From Pterois miles (taxonomy: Eukaryota > Chordata > Actinopteri > Perciformes > Scorpaenidae), in the NCBI GenBank assembly GCA_947000775.1, contig CAMQGK010000552.1:1348501-1412500 (forward strand): a DNA stretch of 64,000 bases. Reading direction: 5' to 3'. The position numbers and the translations under genes are program-made. Below, in pieces: positions 28,660 through 41,040 of this stretch. Each line of letters opens with the position of its first letter. Position 1 is the first letter of the stretch. The notes below the pieces were generated by a model. It did no database searches and was not told the DNA's origin. It was given only the letters and a program-made list of their open reading frames with translations.

Positions 28660-30800
28660 AGGTGTTTAAAAGTTAAAACTGTAAAGAGCTGTGTACGGTG
28701 TATCAGGTGATATGCACTCATGTTTCCTGTCAATGTCATATATGTATCACTTTCTGTCAAATGAACAATTAAAGCAGACTGATGACTTGATGAAGTGTAA
28801 ACACAACTGTCAGTGCATGAAGACTGTTTATTATTATACTGCAAAATCAGCAATACAGTTACTAATAACTGTATAATATTAATTAATGGATTATAATAGG
28901 CTACTGAGTTGAGTTAAACAGCGAGATATTGTCTGATATATTATTTTCATTTCTGGTTGTGTCCATGTTGCATGTGATTAGACATGGGATACAAATTCAG
29001 CGTGACCTGAGTGTATTTGTGATACCAGTGAGTCAGTGCTACTGCAGTACTACAGCTACTACAGCAGCCACTGCTACTACTGCTGATCAATGTACAATCA
29101 GGGTGGGCCATTAAGGCTGTGGTGGCTTTTTGTCTTGGACGCCTCCTCCCACTTTTTGTGTATCAATCAATTTTTGGAATTGACTTTATCAAGCTATATA
29201 AAAGAGCTTTTATAATTGTATACAGTGAGTCAATCAATTGACATAATGGCAAAATCAGTACAAATATTGTCCAAGAAAAGTGTGAGGCCCTCGATTGTTT
29301 CCTAGTTCACATGTGTACTGTGTGCCTTAGTTACTCTCCATATCAGGACAGAAACTCTGGGTGGAAAACACAAATCATCGTTTCGAAGTTTCGTTTTCGG
29401 AATCAAAGCAGCAGAGATATCAGTTTGAATATTCAGGTGTATCATGCTAGTGGCTAGCTTTAATTCAAGATTTTTAAACTCACTTCTAACACCAAGATTT
29501 TATTTTTTTTATTTTCAAACTTGTAGACAAAACATCCGGTGACACCATGCGCCCTTTGTAGAAGCATTTCCATTCAGGTTTTTGATTTAATTTAATTTTC
29601 CACAGTTTGGATAATTATTTGGGATTTATAAAGTTAGACATCTCAAAGACCCAAATCAAACGATTATCACTATCTTGTCAGTACTGACAGTATACTAAAC
29701 AACAATGTAAAACCACCAGATCATCTTCCTTCACCGGTTCATTCATGATGAATTATACTGTACATAAACAATGACCTGAGAGCCAAGAAGCCAAGTTTCT
29801 GTGTATAACTACAATCCAATATAGTACATTATCACAGGCATCTTCACATACATTGTTCCAGACCCAGATCAACCTCTCAGGAAGCCAGCTCACAGAGCAT
29901 TTGTCACAAGTTGGCTCTGGTTCTTGTCTCCACCCTGCTCGGCTCCTGCCCTGCAGTCCCTGAGCAACTCTGAGTTGTTGAGTTTTTTTTCTGTATTTAT
30001 TTCAGTGAAATATAGATCAGATAAGGTTAAACTTCAGTTTTTGTTTAGTTTTGCTTTCTAGTTCATGTGTGCACTCTACACCTCCCCTTTTTCTCACTTG
30101 GCATGTTGCTTGTATGAGAAAACAAGATCACAAGACTCACTATTTTTGAACATACGGCTTCATGTCTATTGGGCTTAAAGTGAAAACAAGATTATGTTTT
30201 TTTTTTTGTTGGGCAATATGTCTCTCACTTTTTTAGAGCAGAACATCTGAAAACTGAGGTGCTACAGTCTGTTTACGCTGTACTTTCATACATAGATTTA
30301 ACACACATTATATCTTACACCAAAAACATTCAACCTGCTTTCTCGCATAAAAAAATAAAAGTATAGAGCGCCCAGAGCCCTCTTAATATGAATTCACTTG
30401 CTCACTTGTACTACTCATTTTTGGCTTGAGTATCCTTTCTGGCTATTCTACCCACGTCTGCCTCCACCCCACAGCTCAGGAGGATGATGAGATGGGAAGC
30501 TACAGCTAGTCCAGCTTTAAAAACTGACAACAAGTGGCTGTAACAGTGACAGTATCATCTCATTTGCAGCCAGTTGTTTTGTTGTTTTTTGGGTTTTTTT
30601 TGCACCTAATGGGGATGTTCAATAAGTTACATTGTGCAATCTTTGTGTGCTTGAGGAAGCTGTTCTCAAACCTCCTGTACATTGTCACAGGGGCATCTGA
30701 GTTATCTCGGACATCCATCAGTAACACAAATTATCTGTTTGCCACATTGAACAGGACAGAAGTTTGATATCGACACAAACATAATGTACAGTATGTTATG
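28660..30800. other. Intergenic, no gene recognised
   Basis: Open frames are short and have no family features. There is a short CTACTACAG-like run near 29040-29090. Nothing else can be supported. Confidence 0.5.
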
Positions 30801-31082
30801 TTACACTATCTTTAAAATTTAGACCTCCTGTTGGATTTGCAAGATTTAAAAACAATTGGCCAAAATAATCTGCAGCTGGATAAATTACTGTAAAATATTT
30901 GCTTATGTACTACAATAGCAACTGGGCCCGCCTATATTAGATATGGATAAACCTGTATACATGCATTAGGATGCATTGTGCAACTACATTATACTTACTT
31001 CTGGTCCAAAGTTCACAAGAGCAGCAGCAATATGTTTTGTCTTTGCCCCAAGGGAGGGAGTTTACAGTATGTATCTCAGGGT

Positions 31083-31360
31083 CTTGTTCATGAGAGAGAG
31101 TAAAATGGAGTGGGAGATGAACAGGTGGTGAGTCGGAAGGCAACGCTCTCCATTTACTGGTCTATCTTTGTTCCAGTCCTCACCTATGGTCATGAGCTTT
31201 GGGTGACCAAAAGAATGAGACTGCGGATACAAGTGGCTGAAATGATTTTCCTTCGCTGGGTGGCTGGGCTCATCCTTAGAGATACGGTGAGGAGCTCGGA
31301 GTAGAGCCGCTGCTCATTTGCATCGAAAGGAACCAGCTGAGGAACCAGCGGAAGAAAATG
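31083..31360 (+). pseudogene. 3' fragment of a LINE reverse-transcriptase ORF
   Basis: The + strand frame reads VLTYGHELWVTKRMRLRIQ, then AEMIFLRWVAGL and RDTVRSSE. This is the familiar C-terminal part of a fish non-LTR retrotransposon protein (Rex/RTE-like). It is truncated on both sides and ends near 'ggaaccagctgaggaacc'. Confidence 0.75.
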
Positions 31361-31548
31361 GATGGGTCGATATCTTTCAAATACAGACCCCAAATTGGAT
31401 TTGCAATATTTTAAAAGACTTGGCTGGAATTGCTTGACTACAATCAGCATCTGGATAAATAACTGTAAAATGTATGTTTATGTACAAAGTCTACATGGTA
31501 CTGGGCCTACCTAATGTATGCTGTAGATAGGCTATGCATAGTAGCTTG

Positions 31549-31549
31549 A

Positions 31550-31591
<42 letters not shown>
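31549..31591. repeat. (AAT)n microsatellite
   Basis: About 14 uninterrupted AAT units, seen directly. Confidence 0.95.
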
Positions 31592-31593
<2 letters not shown>

Positions 31594-31599
31594 TAATTT

Positions 31600-32240
31600 A
31601 ATGTATATAGCACACTCAAGGTGCTTCAGAAAAGGGCAAAACAAGAAACGTGATTAAAAGCATCAAAATAGGATGAGTAAAATTATAGACAAATTACTTC
31701 CTTGAATAAGAAAGAAAGAGAAAGAAAGATATTCCTTTATTAGTCCCACAGTGGGGAAATTCAGTTTTACACTCTGTTGTTCACACAGTACATATACATG
31801 TCAATGGAGAGATGTCAGTTAAATTCAACTAAAAATACTATTAAAATCATAGCAATTATAAAACCCTAGGAGAAAACTTGAGTGAGTTTTAAAGATCAGA
31901 TTTAAAAAAAAAAAAAACGCAGGTGAGTTTGAGGCCGTAATTGTGCCTGGGAGCTGGTTTACAGATGTGGCCTCAGCGACAAAAGGGCACGATCCCCCGT
32001 GGTTGTAGGTAGGTACATGCACAGTTTATGTCCTTGAAGACCAGAAGGAGTATCTTGAAGATGATCCTATGGTTTATTGGTAGTCAGTGAAGGGAGGGGA
32101 GGACTGGGGGGATGTGCTGTGATTTCCGAGTTCTGGTGAGGGCCGACTGTGGACATATTATAATCTCTGGATAGTTTTGTTTGGGAGGCCTGCAAGTCGC
32201 AATGGTCAATGTGTGAGCTGATGAAGGCGTGAACCAGTGC
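31600..32240. repeat. Interspersed repeat block splitting a duplicated unit
   Basis: 'atgtatatagcacactcaag' and 'cctatggtttattggtagtc' resemble words common in fish interspersed repeats. A SINE tail at 31714-31817 lies within it. There is no open frame of note. Confidence 0.4.
31714..31817 (-). mobile_element. Truncated 3' end of the local SINE
   Basis: It is the reverse complement of the SINE 3' part: 'ctttattagtcccacagtgg', then 'ctctgttgttcacacagtac'. It has a GAAA-rich tail and no tRNA head, so it is a 5'-truncated insertion. Confidence 0.8.
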
Positions 32241-32559
32241 AGGATGCATTGTGCAACAGCTGTATATTGTACTTACTTCTGGTGCAAAGTTCAACAGAGC
32301 AGCAACAATATGTTATAGAATGAAGTCAGTAAAAAAAATATAATGTTGGGAAAGGGGTAGATTTGATGCTGGCACCAGGTATTTGGTGCAATCAGTGCAA
32401 TAGTGAAATCCCATAATAATACCAAAGAGTAATGAAAGTCAAAGGAATGAAGACTGGACAGCAGAGACTGTTTAAGCTATGCAAGCATTATGGTGGAGGA
32501 AGTATTTGCAGAAGTAGGCCTATACACGGATGGATGGATGGATGGATGACGCTTTCCTG

Positions 32560-32705
32560 GGGGACTATCACTGACGCAGCAGTAACAGGCACCGCCCAGC
32601 AGGCAGGCAGCAGACCGGAGCTCAGAGCCATGCCGCTGCACACTGCACTCATCAATAATCTGTGGAGCTACAGAGACACACGAGAGGAAATATCTCCTTT
32701 TGACG
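32560..32705 (+). promoter_or_regulatory. Candidate 5' exon (donor at 32706) with a short upstream ORF
   Basis: A GC-richer segment carries ATG in good context (gagccATGc, 32630) and a consensus donor g|gtaagt at 32706. Spliced to the acceptor at 36330, the frame from 32630 gives 29 codons. Its TGA (36342-36344) then overlaps the b3gnt3-like start codon in an ATGA arrangement. It could instead be the first exon of an unidentified gene. The splice partner is inferred. Confidence 0.4.
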
Positions 32706-33873
32706 GTAAGTTGCCTACACTTAGTTCAATATACAAACCAACTTCATAGGCCTAAAGCTGTTTGTCCTGTAGCGCGGCTGTATCCTCTTCCCCTGGAGTG
32801 AGTTCCCGTTTTAAAGTAACGGAAATATTTCCGATTTCCTGACAATAACATTTATATTTTTATCAAGGCTTAGTCGTCACATTATCGTCATTGCACACTG
32901 GAAACGAATATATGATGAACAATCAGTTTGGGAAAACAACGCCTCAGAAGTAACCTATTTCTAATGAATGAAAACGCTTATTTAATAATATTTTTCACGG
33001 TCCTCTCTTGCAAAGACTGCTCAATAATACATCGTTAGGTTTATTCCGTTATGTGCGTTAAAAATAAATGTCACCTGATTCTTCAAACTTCCTTTCGGCA
33101 AGCCAGAATAAAATCTGCTGCATGGCACTGTGCGCAGTTTGTGACTACAGGATGTGTAGTATCGAAGCCCGCCAGGACTGTTTCATGTGTTGCAGAAATG
33201 GTTGAATACCTGTGCCCTTATTATTATTATTACATATTTGTATGGTTCATATTCAAAAATGGGGTGTATGGCATCACATGATGTTCCTTAGTCGAAGTTA
33301 ACCTACCAATACAACGACGCAGAAATACTCAAATGCATTTGACATTTATTGAAGTATTAATTACTTGGTAAAAGATTGCATATTTATGGTTATGGTGATA
33401 TTTATAGTTCTGTTAAAATTCTATAATATTTTTTGGTGAAAAAAAGCAGAAGAAAAGTCAAAAGCCTACTTAAGAGAAAATACATACTTAAAAGTATCCA
33501 AAGTAAAAGTACTCGCTCTGCAGTAAAATACCCCCTGTGTCTCATATAGGCCTTTTATTATATTGCATTAGATACTTGTACATCAATGTCCAAGTAGCAT
33601 TTTCCTGTTGCTGGTGGAGGTGGAGATGCTTTCTTTATACACAGTTCAGGTAGTTTAGTCCAGTGGTTCAGGAGTCAGGCCCCTCCAAGGGTAAGATGCC
33701 AGACGATTAATGGGAGAGGAAGAAAGAAAGTCCTGCTTCACAAATCTGTAGTATTGGAGCAGTTATTAACAGTTCTAAGTTACTTTTATAAAATGGTCAC
33801 TATATCCTGACAGCAGTGCATGAGCCAGGTAATCTGGGGAAGAAAAAAACAAAAACATGTTCCTCCCTGTCTT

Positions 33874-34648
33874 CCGGTGCTCCGAATGGCATCTGCAAGA
33901 TTTCACAGACTGGAGGAAAACAGCCAATCAGAGCCGAGCTGGAGTCTACCACCTCTGAGCAGCTGTCAATCACGCGTGAACTCCAAACAGTCAAAGTAGT
34001 CAGCTCTGATGACATATGTAATGCCTATTTTTCTCCTCAAATGTTTTCATAAACAATTTGTAGTTACTGTTTAGCTGTAAAATGAGAAAGTTTGTGACTC
34101 GGCAGCCATGCTGAGATCAGCTGAGGAAACACCAAGCCCAGCTAAACAGAGTTGCTTTTGCAGAAGAAGAAGAAGAAGAAGAAGATCAACCTTTATTAGT
34201 CCCACAGTGGGGAAATTCAATTTACACTCTGTTGTTTTTTTTTGTTTTTTTTTTTTAACTTATACATGGTACATGCAGACCTGAAACACACATACATGCA
34301 TTAATGGAGAGGTGTCAGAGTGAGGGGAGCGCCCCGAGCAGTTGGGGGTTTGGTGCCTTGCTCAGGGGCACCTCGGCAGTGCCCAAGAGGTAAACTGGCA
34401 CCTCTCCAGCTACCAGTTCACACTCAGTTTTTTGGTCCATGTCGGGACTTGAACCGGTGACCCTCCGGTTCCCAAGCCAACTCCCTACAGACTGAGCTAC
34501 TGCCGCCCCCAAGAATGAGCAGCCAATAGGAACGCTCTCTCTCTGAAACTGACAGCTGCTCAGAGACGACCGACTCCCGCTCAGCTCTTGTTGTTTTCCT
34601 TCTGTCTGTCGGTCTGTGAAATCTTGCAAATGCCATTAGGAGCAATGG
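33874..34648. mobile_element. Foldback/MITE with about 98-bp arms, invaded by a SINE
   Basis: The left arm 33874-33970 and right arm 34550-34648 are imperfect inverted repeats (left 'tgcaagatttcacagac', right 'gtctgtgaaatcttgca', and matching 'gagcagctgtca'/'tgacagctgctc'). A minus-strand SINE sits in the loop. No open frame is conserved. Confidence 0.7.
34161..34510 (-). mobile_element. tRNA-derived SINE, subfamily 2
   Basis: Read on the minus strand the head has box B 'ccggttcaagtccc' (about 34444-34457). It carries the shared body and 3' motif 'gggactaataaagg', with a (CTT)n tail at 34161-34185. A T-rich insertion at 34237-34257 interrupts the 3' part. Confidence 0.85.
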
Positions 34649-34689
34649 ACGACACAGTGGTACATGATTTATTTATTTTTTTTAAATCA

Positions 34690-36300
34690 TATGTATGCTC
34701 TAATTGTACCCACTGCAGCTTTAGGGCACTCTTAAATTATTGACTGTTCAGCTAAATGTGGTAGATTTCAAGTAGTTTGTAGTTGTAGTTGGTCAATTTT
34801 ATGTTCTTCTGCTTTATTTACTCATGTTGAGTAACAGGGTGAGGCCAGTGTTAAGTCTAGGCGTGCCATTTGATATTTGACATGTTTGGCTGGGCAAGTC
34901 CCTTTTTCCCCACGTTTTTGTGAATATTTAGTTTGCTCTGATTCTTTCATGTCTGACATCATCTATAAGTAAAATATTCCACTCATTTTGAGGAGACATG
35001 ACAGCATTTGATTTGCTGCCACCCCATGTACTGTAATATTACAGCATGTGAGGATTCTGTAGGCAGACGCCAAGCCACCTCATGTCTGCTCAGCCCTGTT
35101 GGTCTCTGCTTGTTATTCAGAGCAGTGAGATGAAACGTGTGAAAGATGTAATTTTTGGGCATTCACCCTTTGAATGAATTTATGTCTCATACTTTGAGAC
35201 TAAGACCAAAATGTAAAACTGTAGTGTAATGTAAACTTAGAAAAAGCTACTTAATATTGTAGACATAAAAGTACAACTCCATGGTCTATATTTCTTTCCT
35301 CCTAGTCAGAAAAAAATGTTTTGGATAAATTTAAAACCACCTCCAGACTATCTGTTGCATCTTCAGTAACTCTTTTGTTGGTTGAAACAATGCTCCTCTC
35401 ACCTGCAGATGAAATGCTCATTTTAGAGCAGAACTGCAACATACTGACTTCAGGAAGTCGTCTGGTGTGTGCTAACTTAATGTTACTGTTTAAACTGGTG
35501 CTTTCTAAACTTAACTGTGAAGCTGAATGTTTGAGTTGGAGCGCAAGTACACCAAAAGTGTCACAGCACTCATCATGAGCTGTGTTTTCACCTACTGTGT
35601 GTTGGGTCCGAGTATTTTAATCTGTCTCCAATTCACAGATTGTAAACGCAATCACAGTGTAGATGTTCAACACTTACGGACACATGATCGTTCGAGGATG
35701 AAGGGACATGCAGACATATTGTACTGAAAGCTTAATGGTATTTTAAGTCTGATGATTCGAGAAGGCAAACTGTAAAAGACAGGACAACTTGTGAATTGAT
35801 TCTGTGGAAACAAAGTGCAAAATAATGACGCCAGTGCTAAGAGGGAAGTGGCCAGTGTTAGTTTTGAACTATTTCATATATTCAAAGTGTTGTTAATCTT
35901 AATCCAGATTTCAAGGTACTACATCATTTTATCAAGTTCTGACTAACTTATGAGCAAATCAAGCAGGCACAGAGCAACATGCGCCTCTTAGAGTAGTCAA
36001 TCTATCAGATGTAAGTCCAATATTTGCTCATCTTTTAGTTTTGTTTTGGTCCACCATCTCCTAAAAACATCTGGGTCTAATTAGTATGATATTATGTTTT
36101 TTCACCAGCTGCTGGTTTACTCTGCACTGAGCAGGTAGTGTTCAAATTATCATTATTGCTACCCACATTTGTTTCTGTGAAATTGATGTAATGTGACTGT
36201 GGCTGCAATGGGTGCAGGCATAATACGGCTAACCTTAATTTACTTAGGCAATTAGTAACTGATTATTAGTTGTTTTATGTCATACTGAGATGTTTTGATA
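34690..36300. other. Non-coding; presumed 5' intron of the b3gnt3-like gene
   Basis: No exon is supported. The open frame at 35321-35578 has no family features. Confidence 0.4.
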
Positions 36301-36340
36301 AGAAAATTGAGTTCTGTTTTGTCACTGCAGAGTTTCAAGG

Positions 36341-37480
36341 ATGAGAAACATCAGGACAAAAACTTTCTTGCTGGTGGGAGCTCTTGGTCTGTTGGTCCTC
36401 CATCTCTGTAAAGATTTTATTGACCACAAAACTGTCCGCCTTAACATAGATGTGAGAGAGGATGACATGCAAATAAGGCAACCTGTCTCAAAGAACTCCT
36501 ATGTATACTCCTGGCCAAGATGTCAACGAAATGTCTCTGCTGCCAACATCACAGGCTTCAGCTCTCTTCCTGGTGATATCCAAGACTTTCTCTATTATCG
36601 ACACTGTCGCCATTTCCCCATGCTACTGGACCTTCCTGACAAATGTGGAGGAGCTGATAAATCTGCAGAAGTCTTCCTTCTGCTGGTCATAAAAAGCTCC
36701 CCTGTGAACTACGACCGCCGAGAAGTACTGCGTAAAACCTGGGCTAAAGAGAGGTTACACAATGGCGTGTGGATTCGAAGGATCTTTATCTCAGGAACAA
36801 TGGATACTGGTTTTGAGAAAGAGAGACTGAATAAACTACTTGAAGTGGAGCAGCGAGAGTACAATGACATTATCCAATGGGACTTCAATGAAAAATTCTA
36901 CAACCTCACTTTGAAGCAGATACTGTTTCTGGAATGGATGGAAAAAAACTGTCCAAACGCCCGCTTCCTGCTGAATGGTGACGATGACGTCTTTGCCAAC
37001 ACAAACAACATGGTTGAGTATCTCCAAGGCCTCAAGGACAATGATGGAAGTAAGCACCTTTTTACTGGGCATCTGATCCAGAATGTGGGGCCCATCAGAT
37101 CATCGGGGAGCAAGTATTTTATCCCAGTTCAGGTGCAGGAGTCAGACTCATATCCCCCCTACTGTGGTGGTGGGGGCTTCCTCCTGTCTGGCTATACAGC
37201 TTTAGTCATATACAAGACGTCCCCGTCTGTTACCATTCTCCCCATCGATGATGTATACATGGGGATGTGTCTGGCTAAAGCAGGACTAAGTCCTGCTTCT
37301 CATATGGGTGTAAAGACAGCAGGACTGCACATTCCCTCCAGCAGACTAGATGGTTACGACCCTTGTTATTATAAAGAAGTTTTACTGGTACACAGATTCC
37401 TTCCAGCTCACATGTACCTCATGTGGCACAGAATACATGATCCCAATCTGAAATGTGGTGTCTCTGGGAAAAGGCTTTAG
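36341..37480 (+). CDS. b3gnt3: Beta-1,3-N-acetylglucosaminyltransferase, B3GNT3-like (GT31)
   Basis: Type II Golgi enzyme expected to add GlcNAc in beta-1,3 linkage to galactose of glycans. 379 residues in one exon. Cytosolic stub 1-8, signal anchor about 9-23 (FLLVGALGLLVLHLC), stem to about 105, then the GT31 domain. The DxD metal motif is in NGDDDVF (212-218). PPYCGGGGFLLSG (272-284) and PIDDVYMGMCL (301-311) are family hallmarks. The C-terminus DPCYYKEVLLVHRFLP resembles B3GNT3 more than B3GNT2 or B3GNT4. N-glycosylation sequons at N64, N69 and N188. An acceptor (cactgcag, ending 36330) sits 10 bp before the ATG, so the 5' UTR is spliced, as in relatives. Fish often have several b3gnt3 copies; which one this is cannot be told. 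Confidence 0.85.
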   Translation: MRNIRTKTFLLVGALGLLVLHLCKDFIDHKTVRLNIDVREDDMQIRQPVSKNSYVYSWPRCQRNVSAANITGFSSLPGDIQDFLYYRHCRHFPMLLDLPDKCGGADKSAEVFLLLVIKSSPVNYDRREVLRKTWAKERLHNGVWIRRIFISGTMDTGFEKERLNKLLEVEQREYNDIIQWDFNEKFYNLTLKQILFLEWMEKNCPNARFLLNGDDDVFANTNNMVEYLQGLKDNDGSKHLFTGHLIQNVGPIRSSGSKYFIPVQVQESDSYPPYCGGGGFLLSGYTALVIYKTSPSVTILPIDDVYMGMCLAKAGLSPASHMGVKTAGLHIPSSRLDGYDPCYYKEVLLVHRFLPAHMYLMWHRIHDPNLKCGVSGKRL

Positions 37481-40400
37481 CAGCACTAAACTATACTTTA
37501 AAGGTGGTGACAGGGCTCGTTGACACTTTATTTCCTGCACCTGCTCTTAGGTTGTGAGTGCAGATATGACCTTCTTTATTACATAATGAGCAAGTTTGAA
37601 CTGTTTATACCAATGTTCAGCTGCAGGCTTCGCCAGCTTTTTATCTTCATGTCATCAGTGTGGGCGAGCAGTCAGCCTGATTCAAATGAGCATGGCAGTA
37701 GTGTGGGCTTTTTTTTTCCACATAGTGTGTTTTTTCCCCACATACTGTGTGGGTGATCAGCTTTCACTGCAGTGAAAAATAGGATCGCAAAACTTGCTTC
37801 ATATCAGGCTTCACTGTGATCTACATGAGCTGAGGAATACATAGTACTGACAAAAGATTCCCGTATGCAATTATTATTTATGGCTGGTGTATTATAACAT
37901 AATTGCCTCCATAACCATCCAGCAGACATGGAGCATTGATGTCATATTTATGGCCCCTGACAAAGTCTAATATTCACTGGCCTTGACTTTACTTGCTGAA
38001 GTCCATCGACTGTTGAGAAAAAGGTATCTTGGCTTTTTTAGCTCACAAAATGATAAACTTTTCTTTACCAGTTTGTCTAATGTCTGTTGCTGCAAAGGTA
38101 CCATGCACAAATAGCTGCTTACTGCTGGAAACAGGGTTGATGAGAGCGGTGAGATCCAACCATACTGTACATTTGCAGGCCATAAAATGTCAAACAAAAA
38201 CAAATACCAAAAGAGGCTAAAAGCTCCTCAGAGTTGCTGGGATGGATGAATATACGAGCATCTCTCACTGTGGTTATGAGGTATAGTGTGGAGTCTGTAT
38301 TCTTGCAAAAAGATAATTAAAAAATCCTCAGGTTTTCTTAAGACTAATGATGTAACGCTACATCGTAAGTTTACAGTTTTCTTTGATTTAATTTTTTTGA
38401 GTATGTGCCAGTGTATTTATGTTCAGAAATAGATTAATGTATGTTTTGTGCCTTACATCTGTGCTTCTCAACCAGAAACCACTGTTAGAATCACTAAAAG
38501 ATGTGTCGGAGGACTAAAAGTGTTTTTGTCCTGTCAAATATTCATTATATTTATAAAAGCAACCGTCAGTAATAACCATTATAAGGGGTCTCCAATACGA
38601 ATTCTCATGTAAGATTGTACAAAAAAACAACAACAAGAAAACACTGGTATGTTGAACACAATACAGAAATGTCCAGATTTATTTTATTTTCATGCTGCTA
38701 AGAAGAGGTTACAGTATACTGTATATTGTGATATTTTTTCATCAATGGCTTTGAGATGAAATTGTGTGCTGCATATATCAAACATGTATTTAATATAAAC
38801 AAAAACTAAATATGGGTGTCTGTATCGTATTCTTAGACCTATTCCAGGGCACACCTGATGTGTACATATGGATTTACATATGGATTTACTCATATATGCA
38901 ATAGCCCTGTGCACAGCTGTATACATTCCAACACCAATAAGACAGTTTTTGCAAGTGACCTCAAATTAAAAAAAATTAATGGGTAGTAAAGATTAAGGAT
39001 ATGGGCCCAGTACTTTCACTCTGACCAGGCCATAAGATGCATGCAGCTCGTTATATACTTGAAGGGGAGGCCAGACGCTGGAAATCACCAAGCTGTAGAT
39101 TGAGAGTGTAATGGGTGAAGTCAGAGATAGACATAAACACCCACCAGATGAGTTGAATATTAATATTGTAGAAGAGAGTATCAACAAAACAAATGCTTTC
39201 TGAAACATCTACCTTGTTATTATAGTCTTGTGTGACAATGTCATATTCAGCCATCAGGATGTGTCCTATGTGCAGGAATTTGCTGTTTTGGTGTTGAAAG
39301 ATGAAACTCCATCAGACCTTCCTTCCAGAGACAACATGAGAGGAATATTATCTATTGGCTCCATCTTGTACTTCCTTTTTAAAAAGACACATGCTGTGTT
39401 CTTGGAAACTGAAACAATCCAGTATTGTGGTCTGATTTGTTTGAAAGTTTTTTGTAGATATTGGCAAGTGACTAGCGCTAAGCTTGTGAGTTGAAAGGCG
39501 CTGTTTAAATGGACGTATTTAGTGATAGGAGTTGGAAAATGGAGAACCTGCCTTTTTTTTTTTTAGGAAATAGAGAGTCTATGTGGCAATATAACTGTCT
39601 CATACTATTTCTCCTTTTTCAAATGGACATGTTGGAGGTGAAACCAAATGAAACATGTTATTATTCGTTTCCTATTGTTTTTACTTGTCGTTTAGTCAAT
39701 GTGAAAAGCTCGTACTGTTTTTCTTATTGCCGGATTTGATAGAGTTTATATCATATCTCTGGAATTAATATTTCTGTCCAGGACATGGACACATCAGAGA
39801 GTGAAGTAATATCCAAATAAAAATGATTTGTTTGGGGAAACAGTGCATTTACAGCAGGACAATAAGGGTTTGCATAAAGCATGGCTGTGGTTTCAAAGGG
39901 GAATATGAAACTGTGGTGCCCTCTTGCATTCAAAATTTGCTACTGCAGTACTAAATGACTTCATAATACTCCCACAGATAATTCATGCTCAACATACAGA
40001 CCGCAGGGCAAGAAAACTGCTCCTTTCACTACTTTTATTTCCATTTTCTCTATTAGACCTTGTCCAAAATATATGTAAATCACACCTTCCCACAAGAGTA
40101 AAGGCACTCAGGCAACATTTAAGGAACAACATGCTACAAATGACAACTAGCAAATGCAGTCCTACTGAACATGCGTGGGAATGCTGACAGCTGAAATTAA
40201 TTACAAAGCATTGCTGAGAGTTAAAAAAAAAATCCATTTTTTTTCACTATATATACAGTATACAAGAATTTCTGGACTGATTTAGCCAACTTTCTACAAA
40301 AGAAACTTAAGATAAGATAAGATAAGATAAGATATTCCTTTATTAGTCCCACAGTGGGGAAATTTACAATTTAAGATAAGATGAATGTTAAAATATTTTT

Positions 40401-40690
40401 CTTTTTGATGACATGCTACATTCTAATCAATAAAATCAAGCCAATTTTCCTGCACTTCATTAATGAATTCGAATACAGCACCATCTTACCCAGTGTTGAA
40501 ATAAAAGATAAGCCATGGAGACCTTTAAGTTATTAAATTTATATAATATGTTTTAAATATAAACACTGGCAGTATGAAATGTATAAGCAACTATTGTAGA
40601 AAAAAAAACTATTTTTGTTTTGTCTTTTGGTTTCAGTTGTCTATATGTCTGTTTGTACCACTGTAAATAAACGTGTGATCAATAAAGAAA
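37481..40690 (+). other. Probable long 3' UTR/downstream region of the b3gnt3-like gene
   Basis: No further coding exon is seen. AATAAA hexamers occur at 40429-40434, about 40666 and 40681-40686. The last two lie just before a CpG-rich promoter-like segment. A 3' UTR of about 3.2 kb is possible but not shown. Confidence 0.35.
40311..40372 (-). mobile_element. 3' tail of the local SINE
   Basis: (GATAA)n is followed by 'ttcctttattagtcccacag' and 'tggggaaatt', the reverse complement of the SINE tail only. It is a strongly 5'-truncated copy. Confidence 0.75.
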
Positions 40691-40706
40691 ACATTTTTAA
40701 AAAAAC

Positions 40707-41040
40707 ATGAGAGGTCACGGCACGCTGTCTCCTATTGGCTGCTCCGCATGGCTGTCAGGCCCAGGGGGCGGGCTTACCGAGTCGGACCCGTGCGGATTTC
40801 AATCGGGGTTTACCAGAGTGATTAAGAGACTACGGAAAACAGGTTTGTCGACTGGAGATTTTGCGAGAGGAAATGTAAGCGAAATTGATAAGGACCGTTT
40901 ATCCTACGGTGTTTTTGCTTCTTGTTACTCACGGCGTGTTTAATGTTGACAAATACAGTCAATGGAGCGCCGAAGCGAGAAGACCATGGCGCGCCGAGTG
41001 GCGGGCGTTGGATCAGCGACGGTGTAGCCAGGCCAACGGT
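40707..41040 (+). promoter_or_regulatory. CpG-rich promoter/first-exon-like segment
   Basis: A sharp rise in GC and CpG (for example 'gggggcgggctta', 'atggcgcgccgagtggcggg') begins right after AT-rich sequence. The segment ends at a consensus donor 'aacg|gtaagc' (gt at 41041). A GC-box-like 'gggggcggg' and a CCAAT-like 'attgg' are present. No long coding frame is seen, so the exon would be mostly 5' UTR. The gene it serves is unidentified. Confidence 0.45.

Larger units (their letters stand above)
30808..32315. repeat. Local duplication: unit A 30808-31037; unit B 31369-31540 plus 32242-32315
   Basis: Unit A and split unit B share order and sequence: 'gttggatttgcaagattt' versus 'attggatttgcaatattt', 'ctggataaattactgtaaaa' versus 'ctggataaataactgtaaaa', and 'ggatgcattgtgcaac' plus 'acttacttctggt' at both far ends. 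Unit B is split by about 700 bp of later insertions, and a LINE fragment lies between the units. Confidence 0.65.
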
